From Thiohalorhabdus sp. Cl-TMA (GTDB lineage Bacteria; Pseudomonadota; Gammaproteobacteria; Thiohalorhabdales; Thiohalorhabdaceae), in NCBI RefSeq assembly GCF_041821045.1, contig NZ_JBGUAW010000008.1, positions 1-64,000 on the forward strand: 64,000 nucleotides of DNA. The letters are read 5' to 3'. Below, piece by piece: positions 50,443 to 60,695 of the stretch. A program made the translations under genes and the position numbers. The notes beneath the pieces were generated by a model. It did no database searches and was not told the origin of the DNA. It saw nothing but the letters and a program-made list of their open reading frames with translations. Within the stretch, counting starts at the first letter, position 1. Every line of letters starts with the position of its first letter.

Positions 50443-51588
50443 TCAGGCATCCACCGGCGCGACGGCCGGCTCCCGGGTTCGGCCGTAGGCGTAGTAGGCG
50501 GCACAGGCCCCCTCCGAGGACACCATGCAGGAGCCGATGGGGTTGTCCGGGGTGCAGGTGGTGCCGTAGAGGGTGCAGTCCGTGGGCTTGGCCACGCCGC
50601 GCAGGACCGAGGGACAGAGGCAGGCCTGGTTCTCGCGCGGCCGGCCCACCTCCACGGCGAAGCGGCGCTCCGCGTCGAAGGCGGCGTAGGCCTCCTTGAT
50701 CCGCAGGCCGCTGTAGGGAACGGTGCCCAGTCCCCGCCACTCGAACTGCTTGCGCAGCTCGAAGACATCCGCCACCAGCGCCTGCGCCTTGCGGTTGCCC
50801 GCCCGGGTCACCGCCCGGGTGAACTCGTTCTCCACCTCCGCCCTCCCCGCATTCACCTGCCGCACCAGCATGCGGATGGCCTGGAGCACATCCAGCGGCT
50901 CGAAGCCACCGATCACCACCGGCTTCTCGTACTCCTCGGCGAAGAACTCGTAGGGCGCGCTGCCGATGACGGTGGAGACATGGGAGGGGCCGATGAAGCC
51001 GTCCAACGGCAGGGTGCCCAGCTCGCGCACCTCCGGCGACTCCAGGATGTGGGTGATTGCGGCGGGGGTCAGAACGTGGTTGCAGGCCACGCTGAAGTTC
51101 TCGATGCCCTCCGCGTGCGCTTGCTTGAGCACCACGGCCGTGGGCGGCGTGGTGGTCTCGAAGCCAATGGCGAAGAACACCACCTCGCGGTCCGGATTGT
51201 CGCGCGCGATCTGCAGGCTGTCGGCGGCCGAATAGATCATGCGCACGTCCGCCCCCGCCGCCCGGGCCTGAAGCAGGCTGGACTTCCGCGACCCCGGCAC
51301 CCGCAGCAGGTCGCCATAGGTGCACAGGATCACCTCCGGGCGTCGGGCCAGGTCGATGGCGGCGTCCACCCGGCCCATGGGTAGGACGCACACTGGGCAG
51401 CCCGGACCGTGGACCATGTGCACGTTCTCCGGCAGCAGGTCCGGGACCCCGTAGCGGAATATGGCGTGGGTGTGCCCGCCGCAGAACTCCATGAAGTGGT
51501 AGCTCCGCTCCTCCTCCACCTCCTCGGCGATGGCACCCGCCAGCTGCCGGGCCCTCTGGCCGTCACGGAACTCGTCTACGTATTTCAT
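50443..51588 (-). CDS. hypD: Hydrogenase maturation protein HypD
   Basis: 381 residues. Fe-S scaffold with the conserved segments FCGGHTHAIFRYG, VHGPGCPVC and FFAIGFETTTPPTA, then PCLCPSVLRG-type C-terminal cysteines (QACLCPSVLRG). With HypC it assembles the Fe(CN)2CO unit. Begins 65 nt after hypC. Confidence 0.97.
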   Translation of the reverse strand: MKYVDEFRDGQRARQLAGAIAEEVEEERSYHFMEFCGGHTHAIFRYGVPDLLPENVHMVHGPGCPVCVLPMGRVDAAIDLARRPEVILCTYGDLLRVPGSRKSSLLQARAAGADVRMIYSAADSLQIARDNPDREVVFFAIGFETTTPPTAVVLKQAHAEGIENFSVACNHVLTPAAITHILESPEVRELGTLPLDGFIGPSHVSTVIGSAPYEFFAEEYEKPVVIGGFEPLDVLQAIRMLVRQVNAGRAEVENEFTRAVTRAGNRKAQALVADVFELRKQFEWRGLGTVPYSGLRIKEAYAAFDAERRFAVEVGRPRENQACLCPSVLRGVAKPTDCTLYGTTCTPDNPIGSCMVSSEGACAAYYAYGRTREPAVAPVDA

Positions 51589-51653
51589 GCCGCAAACCGC
51601 CTTTCAGGAACACAACCACGCCAGGCATCCGAGCCGGCGTTCGCCCATTTCTG

Positions 51654-51881
51654 TTACCCGCCTTGCAGCTGCTCCATCTCCGCGAACAGCGCCAGGGTCC
51701 GCTCCGCCTCCTCGGGGTCGATCCGCTGGAGCGCGTAGCCCACGTGCACGAGCACGTATTCGTCCACTTCCACACCGTCCACCAGGGCCAGGCTCACCTC
51801 CTTCCGAACCCCGGAGAAATCAACCAGCGCGGTTTCGTCCTCCCGCACCTCGGCAACCCTTCCCGGAACCGCCAGGCACAT
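51654..51881 (-). CDS. hypC: Hydrogenase assembly chaperone HypC
   Basis: 75 residues, starting MCLAVPGRV with the conserved Cys2 that binds the Fe unit. Followed by an OB-like fold and the ALQRIDPEEAERTL helix. Complex partner of HypD. Four nucleotides separate it from hypF. Confidence 0.95.
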   Translation of the reverse strand: MCLAVPGRVAEVREDETALVDFSGVRKEVSLALVDGVEVDEYVLVHVGYALQRIDPEEAERTLALFAEMEQLQGG

Positions 51882-51884
51882 GAC

Positions 51885-54227
51885 CTACTCCTTGTTCATG
51901 GTTCGCGCCGCCACCCAGGCCTGGCCCAGGCTCAGCCCGCCGTCGCCAGGCGGCAGCGCCTCCGCCGTGAATACCCGCAGGCCGGCCGCCGCCAGGCCGG
52001 ACCGCACGTCCTCCTCCAGGATCCGATTCGCCCAGCAGCCGCCGCCCAGCAGCACCCGGTCCAGACCCTGCGCCGCGGCCGCCGAGGCCACCCAGTCCAC
52101 AATTCCGGCGGCCAGGGTGGCATGGAACACGGCCGCCCCCCATCCGGAATCCCGGCAGTCCGCGAGGGCCTCCATCAGGGGAGCCGGGTCCAGCTGCCCC
52201 CCAGCGATCCGATAGCCGCCGGACATGGCGGGTACCGGTCCCCGCGATTGCGCGCGACCCTCCAGCTCCATGGCCGCCTGCCCCTCGAATCCCGTAATCT
52301 CCCGAAGCCCGAGGAGGGCCGCGGCGGCGTCGAAGAGCCGCCCCGCGCTGGAGGTCCAGGGGCAATTGAGGCCCCGGTCCATCAAGTCGGCGATCCGTTC
52401 CGCGCCCTCCCGGCGGAAGCGTGCGGGGATCTCCTCCCGCTGACCGAGCAGGTACAGCAGCCCGGCGGCCGTGCGCCACGGCTCGCGCGCCGCCCGGTCG
52501 CCGCCGGGAAGGGGAATGGGCCGGAGCCCGCCGAGGGCCCGGTAATCCGCACCGTCCACCCGCAGCAGCTCGCCGCCCCAGACCTCCCCGGCCGGTCCCA
52601 GCCCCACGCCGTCCAGGGCCACGCCCAGGACCGGTCCGGTTAGGCCGTGCTCGGCGGCAACGGCGGCGATGTGGGCGTGGTGGTGCTGCACCGCCACCAG
52701 GGGCACATCCCAACGGTCGGCGAGCTCCTGGGCGAACCGGGTGCTTGGGAAATCGGGATGGAGGTCGCAGGCCACCACCCGCGGGTCTACCTCCAGCACC
52801 CGCCGCAGGTGCGCCGCCGCACTCTCCATGACGCGGATGGTGGCCCCGTTAGCCAGGTCGCCCACGTGCTGGGAGGGGAAGGCCTCCCCGCCCCGCGTCA
52901 GGCAGACGGTGTTCTTCAGCCAGCCGCCCGTCGCCAGCACGCTCGGTCCTTCCTCGGGCAGGACCACCGGCGCTGGAACGTGGCCGCGCGAGCGCCGCAG
53001 GAACACCGGTGCGCCCCGGTCCCGGGGCCGGACCACGCTGTCGTCGCAGCCCACCAGGATGGGGCGGTCGTGCTCCAGGAAGGCGTCGGCGATGCCGGAA
53101 AGCCGGCGCTCCGCCTCGTGATTGTCCGTGACCAGCGGCTCTCCGCCCGGGTTGGCGCTAGTCATAACCAGCAGCAGGGGCTGGGGCGCCTCGAGCCACT
53201 CCCGCCCCGCCGGGCGTCCGGCGGCCTCGTGGAAGAGCAGGTAATGGATCGGCGCGTAGGGGAGCATGAAGCCGATGTGGACGAGGCCAGGCGCGATGCC
53301 CGGCAGGCGCCGCTCGCCCGCTTCCGTCTTAGGCAGTAGCACGATGGGCCGGGCCGGGCCTTCCAGCGCCGCCCGAGCCGCCTCGTCCAGCACCGCGACC
53401 CCGTCCAGGGAGGCCGTATTGGCCGCCATGAGGGCGAAGGGCTTGCCGCCGCGCTCCTTGCGCTCTCGGAGGCGCTCCACGGCCCGCTCATTACGGGCGT
53501 CCACGGCCAGGTGATAGCCGCCGAGGCCCTTGATTGCCACCACTGCGCCCGCTCCCAGCGCCCCCAGGGCGGCGGCGATGGCATCACCCCCCTCCGGCTC
53601 GTCCCCCGCCCGGCGGAAGACCAAGCGCGGCCCGCAGGCCGGGCAGGCGGTGGCCTGGGCATGGAAGCGGCGGTCGCCGGGATCCGCATACTCCGCCGCG
53701 CAGTCGGGACACATGGGGAATCCGGCGAGGGCGGTGGAGGGTCGGTCGTAGGGGACCGCGCCGGTGATGGTATAGCGCGGACCGCAGTGGGTGCAGTTCA
53801 GGAAGGCGTAGCGGTTGCGGCGGCCGGCGGGATCGAACAGCTCCTCCAGGCAGGCGGCGCAGACCGGGGCGTCGGGTACGATGCCCGTGCGCGCCGGCCC
53901 CTCGCCGCTGGAAACGATGGTGAAATCCGCCGGAGGCCGCTCCTCCCCGACCGGCACGGACCGGACCGCGTCGATGCGGGCCAGGGGCGGCGCCTCTGCC
54001 CGGAGGCGGCGGCGGAAGCGCTCCCGTCCGGCCTGCGGGCCCCAGAGCGCGATCCCCACCCCCTCGGCGTCGTTCCAGACCCGGCCGCGCAGACCCTCCT
54101 CGCGCGCCAGGTGCCACACGAAGGGGCGGAACCCCACACCCTGCACCAGGCCGTCCACCCGCAGCCCTTCCCACGCCGGGGTGACGGCGCGGGAGGTGGC
54201 GGACGGCGAATGCTCGGAGGGGATCAT
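51885..54227 (-). CDS. hypF: Carbamoyltransferase HypF
   Basis: 780 residues from ATG 54227. Domain order: acylphosphatase (about 15-100, VDGLVQGVGFRPFVW), two zinc fingers (CAACLEELFDP, FLNCTHCGPRYT, MCPDCAAEY, CPACGPRL), YrdC-like (about 200-385) and Kae1-like (about 400-780, VQHHHAHIAAVAAEHG). Makes thiocarbamate on HypE from carbamoyl phosphate. The frame is open upstream, but MIPSEH... is the first reasonable start. It begins 10 nt after hupV. Confidence 0.96.
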   Translation of the reverse strand: MIPSEHSPSATSRAVTPAWEGLRVDGLVQGVGFRPFVWHLAREEGLRGRVWNDAEGVGIALWGPQAGRERFRRRLRAEAPPLARIDAVRSVPVGEERPPADFTIVSSGEGPARTGIVPDAPVCAACLEELFDPAGRRNRYAFLNCTHCGPRYTITGAVPYDRPSTALAGFPMCPDCAAEYADPGDRRFHAQATACPACGPRLVFRRAGDEPEGGDAIAAALGALGAGAVVAIKGLGGYHLAVDARNERAVERLRERKERGGKPFALMAANTASLDGVAVLDEAARAALEGPARPIVLLPKTEAGERRLPGIAPGLVHIGFMLPYAPIHYLLFHEAAGRPAGREWLEAPQPLLLVMTSANPGGEPLVTDNHEAERRLSGIADAFLEHDRPILVGCDDSVVRPRDRGAPVFLRRSRGHVPAPVVLPEEGPSVLATGGWLKNTVCLTRGGEAFPSQHVGDLANGATIRVMESAAAHLRRVLEVDPRVVACDLHPDFPSTRFAQELADRWDVPLVAVQHHHAHIAAVAAEHGLTGPVLGVALDGVGLGPAGEVWGGELLRVDGADYRALGGLRPIPLPGGDRAAREPWRTAAGLLYLLGQREEIPARFRREGAERIADLMDRGLNCPWTSSAGRLFDAAAALLGLREITGFEGQAAMELEGRAQSRGPVPAMSGGYRIAGGQLDPAPLMEALADCRDSGWGAAVFHATLAAGIVDWVASAAAAQGLDRVLLGGGCWANRILEEDVRSGLAAAGLRVFTAEALPPGDGGLSLGQAWVAARTMNKE

Positions 54228-54237
54228 GGAGGCGCTC

Positions 54238-55689
54238 CTAGTGGACCGTGCAGACCATGCACGGGTCGAAAGAGCGGACCACGTGCTGAACCGCCACCGG
54301 CGTCCGCTCGTCGGCCCCCACCGGGGCTCCTTCCAGGGCCGCTTCCAGGGGCCCCGGCACGCCGTCCCGGTCACGCGGCGAGAAGTTCCAGGTGGTGGGG
54401 GCCACGATCTGGTAGTTCAGGATCCGGCCGTTGTGCACCCGGATCCAGTGGCCCAGGCTGCCGCGGGCGGCCTCCACCAGGCCCGCCCCTTCACCCTCCT
54501 GGAGCGCGCCGGGCTCCCGGTAGAAAGGCTCACCGGGCTCGATGGCCCGGGCCCACGCCTCCATGGCCGGCACCACCCGGGCCAGCTCCAGCAGCCGGGC
54601 CACCACGCGGTTGCGGACATTCCCGCCGGTTTCCGCCACCAGTTCCCGGATCAGGGGATGCCCGGCCACCACCTGCCGGGCCAGCGCCCCCACCTCCACG
54701 GGTCGGCCCGCCAGCCGCGGCGCCTTGCACCAGCTGTAGGCCTCCTCCCGCTCCGCGTCGGGGAGGGTCACGCCCTCGTAGGGATGCACGGGCTCCCGGG
54801 CGCCGCTCATCCAGCTGGAATACAGGTCTTCGCGGATGGCGTCGGCATCGAGCGGCATGAGGTCGCCGCCCGCGAATACCCCGCCGGGGAACAGCCGCTC
54901 GCCCTGGAACGGGTAGCTGCCGTAGCTCATGAAGCGGTCATGGGAACGGCCCAGCTCCGCCAGCCCCACGTCCTCCGCCACCCGCAGGAAGCGCGCCAGA
55001 TCGCTGCCCTCCGGTCCCCGCTCGGCGGCCCAGGCCGCCAGATCGCTTCCTCCGGCGAGGGCGGCCACGGTCTCCAGCCGGTCGCCGAAGGTATGCTCCT
55101 CCAGATAGCGGCGGAACTGGCCCAGGAGGGAAAGCACCCGGAGCTTCTCCGCCCCGGTTACGCCCTTGGCCGCCCCTCCGGCCTGCACCGTGTGGGTATG
55201 AGGCCACTTCCCGGCCAGCACGCCCATGAGGTTCATGAAGGCCGCCCGGGCCGCCACCGCGTCGGTGGCCGCGGCCCCCTGCTCCGCCCGGAAGCGGCGA
55301 ACCACGTCGGGGTGCCAGGCGCGGCCCTCGTACGCGGCCCGGGCGAAATCGGGCATAAAGAACAGGTAGAAGTGGGTGAAGTGATCCGCCAGGTTCTCGG
55401 CGGCCAGCACCAGGTTGGTGAGCCGTTCGCCGTTGGGCGGCGCCTCGGCGCCCAGGGCGTCGCGCACGGCGTGCGCGGCGGCCACGGACTGGGAGACGGA
55501 ACAGATGCCGCAGATGCGCGGCGCGTAGACCAGGGCGTCCCCGGGATCCTTGCCGTGAAGGATCTGCTCGAATCCGCGATACATGGGCGAATTCACCCAC
55601 GCCGAGGAGACCTGTCCGGCTTCCGCCTCGATACGGACCTCCAGATCCCCTTCCACGCGGTTGAACGGACCCACGACGAGGCGGCTCAT
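54238..55689 (-). CDS. hupV: H2-sensor [NiFe] hydrogenase large subunit HupV/HoxC
   Basis: 483 residues. L1 motif RICGICSVSQSVA (about 58-70) and L2 DPCMVCTVH at the very C terminus supply the four Cys ligands of the NiFe site. The chain ends on the L2 His, without the C-terminal extension that HupD-type proteases remove from catalytic large subunits; this is characteristic of regulatory (group 2b) hydrogenases. Together with the small subunit upstream it detects H2 and signals to HoxJ. Confidence 0.95.
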   Translation of the reverse strand: MSRLVVGPFNRVEGDLEVRIEAEAGQVSSAWVNSPMYRGFEQILHGKDPGDALVYAPRICGICSVSQSVAAAHAVRDALGAEAPPNGERLTNLVLAAENLADHFTHFYLFFMPDFARAAYEGRAWHPDVVRRFRAEQGAAATDAVAARAAFMNLMGVLAGKWPHTHTVQAGGAAKGVTGAEKLRVLSLLGQFRRYLEEHTFGDRLETVAALAGGSDLAAWAAERGPEGSDLARFLRVAEDVGLAELGRSHDRFMSYGSYPFQGERLFPGGVFAGGDLMPLDADAIREDLYSSWMSGAREPVHPYEGVTLPDAEREEAYSWCKAPRLAGRPVEVGALARQVVAGHPLIRELVAETGGNVRNRVVARLLELARVVPAMEAWARAIEPGEPFYREPGALQEGEGAGLVEAARGSLGHWIRVHNGRILNYQIVAPTTWNFSPRDRDGVPGPLEAALEGAPVGADERTPVAVQHVVRSFDPCMVCTVH

Positions 55690-55734
55690 GGTCGCTGCTC
55701 CCTGCTGGTGAACGCGGCCCTGCGGCGGCCGCGG

Positions 55735-56754
55735 CTATTCCCCGTCATGCTCCTTGGCCGGGGAGTTGACGATGTGGTCCGCCACGGCGTTCTCCCGGAC
55801 CCGCCTGGGAGTGGCCGACTTGGCCAGCGAGGCCAGGGCCACGAACCAGGCCTTGGGCATGTCGGTAGGCAGTCCGATGGGGATGCCCGCCACCTTGGGC
55901 GTTTCCAGGAAGTGGTGGCCAGGCTCCTCGAACTCCGGGGCAGTGCAGTTGACGCAGGGGTAGCCGCCGTCGGTGCAGCTGCCGGTTCCGTTCCAGGGCC
56001 GGATGTTGCAGTCGGCGCGCGCCTGCGTGCCCAGGCACCCCATGTGCTCCATCATGCAGCCGAGGTCCGAGGGCACCTCCGCCGAGGCCTTGTACTCGTA
56101 ATACTCGTTGCGAGCGCAGCCGTGGTGGACCAGGTGGTCCGTGTACAGGGCGGGCCGCGCCAGGTCGTCCAGCAGCGGATCGCCCATGCCGTCCAGGGCG
56201 AGGGTCATGAGGGTCTCCAGCACCCATCCGGGATGGGTCGGGCATCCGGCCACGTTAATCACCGGCAGGCCCGCCCCGGAGCGATAGGCGTCCCCCAGCA
56301 GGCCGCCGCTCTGCTCGCCCTCGTATTGCAGGCCGCAGGCCTCGGTGGGATTGGGGCCGGCAGAGGTGACCCCGCCGAAGGCGGCGCAGGTACCGATGGC
56401 CAGGGTGTAGCGCGCCACCGCCGCCAGCCGCTCCACCCACCGCACCATGGGCGTGTCCGTGCCGGCGAGCACGTGGAACCGCCCGGTGCCGTTGGGACCG
56501 CGCAGCAGGGAGCCCTCCACGCATAGGGCGTCGAGCCGCGTTTCGCCGGCGCACACCGCCTCCAGCATGGCGGTGACCTCCTCGCCGGTGGCCTCGGAGA
56601 AGGAGGGATGCCAGAGGAAACGGATGCCGGCGCTGTCCAGGGTGGTGAACAGGTCCGGGGCCTCCGCGCACAATAGCGACATGGTGCAGCCGCCGCAGCC
56701 TCCAGACTGCAGCCACAGCACGGTGAATCCGTCTTCCCGCTCGCTCGCCGCCAT
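55735..56754 (-). CDS. hupU: H2-sensor [NiFe] hydrogenase small subunit HupU/HoxB
   Basis: 339 residues from ATG 56754, preceded by GGAGGG; ATG 56772, overlapping the hoxA stop, is an alternative. The chain starts directly with VLWLQSGGCGGC, with no twin-arginine signal peptide, so the sensor remains in the cytoplasm. Cys residues for three Fe-S clusters are present (GCPTHPGW, HHGCARNEYYE, CNIRPWNGTGSC, PCVNCTAPEF). Subunit of the group 2b hydrogen sensor. Confidence 0.95.
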   Translation of the reverse strand: MAASEREDGFTVLWLQSGGCGGCTMSLLCAEAPDLFTTLDSAGIRFLWHPSFSEATGEEVTAMLEAVCAGETRLDALCVEGSLLRGPNGTGRFHVLAGTDTPMVRWVERLAAVARYTLAIGTCAAFGGVTSAGPNPTEACGLQYEGEQSGGLLGDAYRSGAGLPVINVAGCPTHPGWVLETLMTLALDGMGDPLLDDLARPALYTDHLVHHGCARNEYYEYKASAEVPSDLGCMMEHMGCLGTQARADCNIRPWNGTGSCTDGGYPCVNCTAPEFEEPGHHFLETPKVAGIPIGLPTDMPKAWFVALASLAKSATPRRVRENAVADHIVNSPAKEHDGE

Positions 56755-56768
56755 GGGCTTCCCTCCGC

Positions 56769-58229
56769 TCATTCTCCGGTGGCCTTGGTGGGCTCCAGGC
56801 CGTGGCGCTCCAGTTTGCCCCGCAGCCCCACGCGGGAAAGTCCCAGCTCCTGCGCGGCACGGGTCTTGTTCCAGCGGTTGCGGATCAGGGTCTCGCGCAG
56901 CACCCGCGCCTCCAGGGCCTCCAGGCGATCCTGCAGGGTGCCGCCCTGCTCTGCCACGTCCTCGAGCTCCCGCGGGCGGGGCTCCTCCGAGAGATTGCGC
57001 AGGATCCGGGGACTAAGCAGGTCCGCGCCCAGCCACGGGTCCTCGGCCATAACCACCATGCGCTGGATCTCGTTCTGCAGCTCCCGGACATTGCCGGGCC
57101 AGCCATAGGACTGCATGCAGGCGACGGCCTCCTCGGTGAATCCCTCCACCGGCCTCTCCAGCGCCTCGCAAACCTCCTCCAGGATGTACCGGGCCAGGAC
57201 CGGGATGTCCTCCGTGCGCTCCCGAAGCGCCGGTATGGGCACGGGCAGGGTGGCCAGCCGGAAGTACAGGTCCTCGCGAAAGCGGCCGGCGCGCACCTCC
57301 TCCTCAAGATCCTTGTTGGTGGCGGCGATGATCCGGCAGTCCACCCGGCGGCGCTCGGTGCTGCCCAGGGGCCGGATCTCGCCCTCCTGGAGCACCCGCA
57401 GCAGCTTGACCTGGAGGGCCGGGGTGATGTCGCCCACCTCGTCCAGCAGGATGGTGCCCCCGTCCGCCTGCTCGAAGAGGCCCATGCGGTTCTCGATGGC
57501 GCCCGTGAAGGCCCCCTTGCGGTGGCCGAAGAGCTCGCTTTCCAGGAGCTCGTCGGGGAGCGCGCCGCAGTTCTCCGCCAGGAAGGGCGCATCGGCCCGC
57601 GGGCTGTTGTAGTGGATGGCGCGGGCGAACAGCTCCTTCCCGGTACCGGATTCGCCCGTGAGCAGGACCGAGATGTTGTAGGGCGCCACCCGCACGATCT
57701 GGTCGCAGACGCTGTTGAGGCGGCTGTCCGGGCAGCGGATGATGCGGTCCAGGGCGTATTCCTGGCGCACCCGGGCGCGCTTGCCCTCCACCCGGCCCTG
57801 GACCTGGCCCGGTGTGAAGCGGAGCTCGCCGGTGAGCCGGTCGTTCTCGCGCTGGAGCTGGTAGAGCTGCGCCGCGCCGCGCACCGTGAGCAGGAGGCTG
57901 TCGGGATGCCAGGGCTTGGTGATGTACTGGTAGATCCCCGCCTCGTTGACCCCGGTGATGATGTCCTCGGAATCCGTGTAGGCGGAGATGATCATGCGGA
58001 TGGTGCTCGGCCAGCGCTCGCGCACCTCCTTGAGCAGCTCCACCCCGGAAATATCCGGCATCCGCTGATCGCACAGGATGACCTGCACCGGCACGCTCTC
58101 CAGGATGCCCCGGGCGGTGGACGCATCCTCGGCGACGTGGACCGCGAACTCCTCCTCGAGCAGGCGCCGAATGGTCTCCAGGGCACGCCGCTCGTCGTCC
58201 ACCACCAGGATGGGAAGCCGTTCGCTCAT
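56769..58229 (-). CDS. hoxA: Hydrogenase response regulator HoxA/HupR (NtrC family)
   Basis: 486 residues. Receiver domain with phospho-acceptor region ILCDQRMPD (about 50-58), sigma-54 AAA+ domain with Walker A GESGTGKE and the intact ELFGHRKGAFTGA loop, Walker B GTILLDEVGD, and a C-terminal Fis-type HTH (NRWNKTRAAQELGLSRVGLRGKL). It receives the signal of HoxJ and activates sigma-54 promoters. The intact GAFTGA motif and the sigma-54 site before hupD suggest HoxA-like, sigma-54-dependent control rather than the sigma-70 mode of R. capsulatus HupR. Confidence 0.95.
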   Translation of the reverse strand: MSERLPILVVDDERRALETIRRLLEEEFAVHVAEDASTARGILESVPVQVILCDQRMPDISGVELLKEVRERWPSTIRMIISAYTDSEDIITGVNEAGIYQYITKPWHPDSLLLTVRGAAQLYQLQRENDRLTGELRFTPGQVQGRVEGKRARVRQEYALDRIIRCPDSRLNSVCDQIVRVAPYNISVLLTGESGTGKELFARAIHYNSPRADAPFLAENCGALPDELLESELFGHRKGAFTGAIENRMGLFEQADGGTILLDEVGDITPALQVKLLRVLQEGEIRPLGSTERRRVDCRIIAATNKDLEEEVRAGRFREDLYFRLATLPVPIPALRERTEDIPVLARYILEEVCEALERPVEGFTEEAVACMQSYGWPGNVRELQNEIQRMVVMAEDPWLGADLLSPRILRNLSEEPRPRELEDVAEQGGTLQDRLEALEARVLRETLIRNRWNKTRAAQELGLSRVGLRGKLERHGLEPTKATGE

Positions 58230-58256
58230 GGGAGCCCTTCCGACGGCGCCCCGCGC

Positions 58257-59170
<914 letters not shown>

Positions 59171-59171
<1 letters not shown>

Positions 59172-59512
59172 CAGTCCACCTCCAATTCCTTGATCTGCAG
59201 CGTATCCCCACCCGTTACCTGGGTCTGGTGGCTGCCGCACAGGGGGCAGGCATCGAGCAGCCCCCCTACCGTAACCGGTTGGGCGCAAACCAAACACCAC
59301 GCCTCCCCGGCCACTTCGATAAGCTCCAGCCCCGCCCCCTCGGCGAGGGAGCCGCGGGTCACCACCTCGAAATTGAAGCGTAGTGCTTCGCTTTCCACGC
59401 AGGAAAGGGCGCCCACCTCCAGGCGGACGGTCCTTACCCGCGAGAACCGCTGGGCCTTGGCCTGCTCCTGCAGGATATCGAGGATGCTCTCGCAAAGGGC
59501 CATCTCATGCAT
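59171..59512 (-). CDS. hypA: Hydrogenase nickel-incorporation protein HypA
   Basis: 113 residues from ATG 59512 ([11 protein letters not shown], with nickel-ligand His2). Zinc-binding site CLVCAQ...CPLCGS (two CxxC pairs). Works with HypB to deliver Ni2+. Its start overlaps the end of hupK by 8 nt. An ATG 18 nt upstream would displace the essential N-terminal His and is rejected. Confidence 0.96.
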
Positions 59513-60695
59513 GGTAAACCTCGACGCCATAGCCGATGCAGGGATCCAGGGCCCGCGCGAGGAGATCGACCTCCGCCGCCTCGTCCTCTCCGGGCACCGG
59601 TCTTCCCCGCATGCCCCGGGCCAACGCTCCTTCCGGATGGAAGTTCCACTCCGTGGGCGCTAGCACCTGATAGTCCCGGACGCTTTCGCCCTCCAGGGTC
59701 GCGCGGTGCACCAGCCGGCCCCGGGCGGCCTCCACCACGCCGACGCCGGCGCCCGAGGCGGTCCCGGTCGTCCGGGCCGCCCGATCCGGCTCCAGCCCGG
59801 CGGCCAGCGCCTCCATGCGGCCCGGAATCCCGGCCAGCTCCACCAGCCGGGCGGTGTGACGCGCCAGCACCCCGGCCCCCCAGTGGTGGATGGCGGAAGC
59901 CACCAGATGGTGGTCCCGGTTGCGGGTAAGCGGGCTGGTCTCCCGCGGGGCACCGTCCCATTCGGGCCGGGCCAGGAAGGCATCGCCGCCCGCGGCCATA
60001 CGACCGGCCACCTCCGCCTCCCCGAAATCCGGAAGCGGGTCCAGCGGCGCGCTTCCCGACCCCGCGCGCCCTGTCCTCCGCAGCCAGGCCAGCATGGCCG
60101 GCCCCAGGGGGCCGCTTCGCCAGCGACTGGGCGCCTCGGCGGCCCCGATCTCCGGCAGGTCCAGGAACGCCTCCGGAGGCATGCCCAGCACCCGCTCTTC
60201 CAGCACCCGGGCCATCTCCGACCGCAAAGCGGCAAGCCCTCCCCGCTCCGGGGTCAGCGGGCCGCCACCCAACGTTTCGAAACCGCCTTCCGGATAGAGC
60301 AGATCCCGGGCTCGCTTCGGCCACTTATGGATCTCTTCCCGACCCGCCGCCCGTGGTTCCCGGTCCAGGCAACGCGCCCAGTCCGTAAGGATCGCGGTCA
60401 GGTGCTCCCGGGCCGTCTCCGCCAGCACGGTGATCCGGCGGGCGCTCTGGTGGGCGGCGCCGGGTAGGATACCGCGCGCCCCTTCCAGGGCCCCGAGGGC
60501 GGCCACCGTCTGGGCGGTACCGCAGACCGCGTACACCAGGGGCACCATGGCCGGAACCCCCTCCGCCATCCGTCCGCGGAACAGCTTACCGGCATGGACC
60601 GGCCGCGAGGAGCGTACCGACACCGCCCGGATACGCCCAGCGGCCACGGTCACCCTTACCGTCAGCCGGCCCTCGATTCCCGGGGACGCCGTCAC
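59505..60695 (-). CDS. hupK: Hydrogenase large-subunit-like scaffold HupK/HoxV
   Basis: 396 residues from GTG 60695, overlapping the hupJ stop as GTGA. Distantly related to the hydrogenase large subunit but keeps only one Cys of each ligand pair: VCGTAQ in the L1 region and DPCIGYG near the C terminus (DPC without the second Cys), ending VYHA. HupK/HoxV is thought to act as a scaffold on which the Fe(CN)2CO unit is handed to the membrane hydrogenase under oxic conditions. Confidence 0.88.
   Translation of the reverse strand: MTASPGIEGRLTVRVTVAAGRIRAVSVRSSRPVHAGKLFRGRMAEGVPAMVPLVYAVCGTAQTVAALGALEGARGILPGAAHQSARRITVLAETAREHLTAILTDWARCLDREPRAAGREEIHKWPKRARDLLYPEGGFETLGGGPLTPERGGLAALRSEMARVLEERVLGMPPEAFLDLPEIGAAEAPSRWRSGPLGPAMLAWLRRTGRAGSGSAPLDPLPDFGEAEVAGRMAAGGDAFLARPEWDGAPRETSPLTRNRDHHLVASAIHHWGAGVLARHTARLVELAGIPGRMEALAAGLEPDRAARTTGTASGAGVGVVEAARGRLVHRATLEGESVRDYQVLAPTEWNFHPEGALARGMRGRPVPGEDEAAEVDLLARALDPCIGYGVEVYHA

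Noticed and set aside
54238-56754. Catalytic group 1 hydrogenase
   Set aside because: No Tat signal on the small subunit, no C-terminal extension on the large subunit and no HupC cytochrome; these are the marks of the regulatory sensor.
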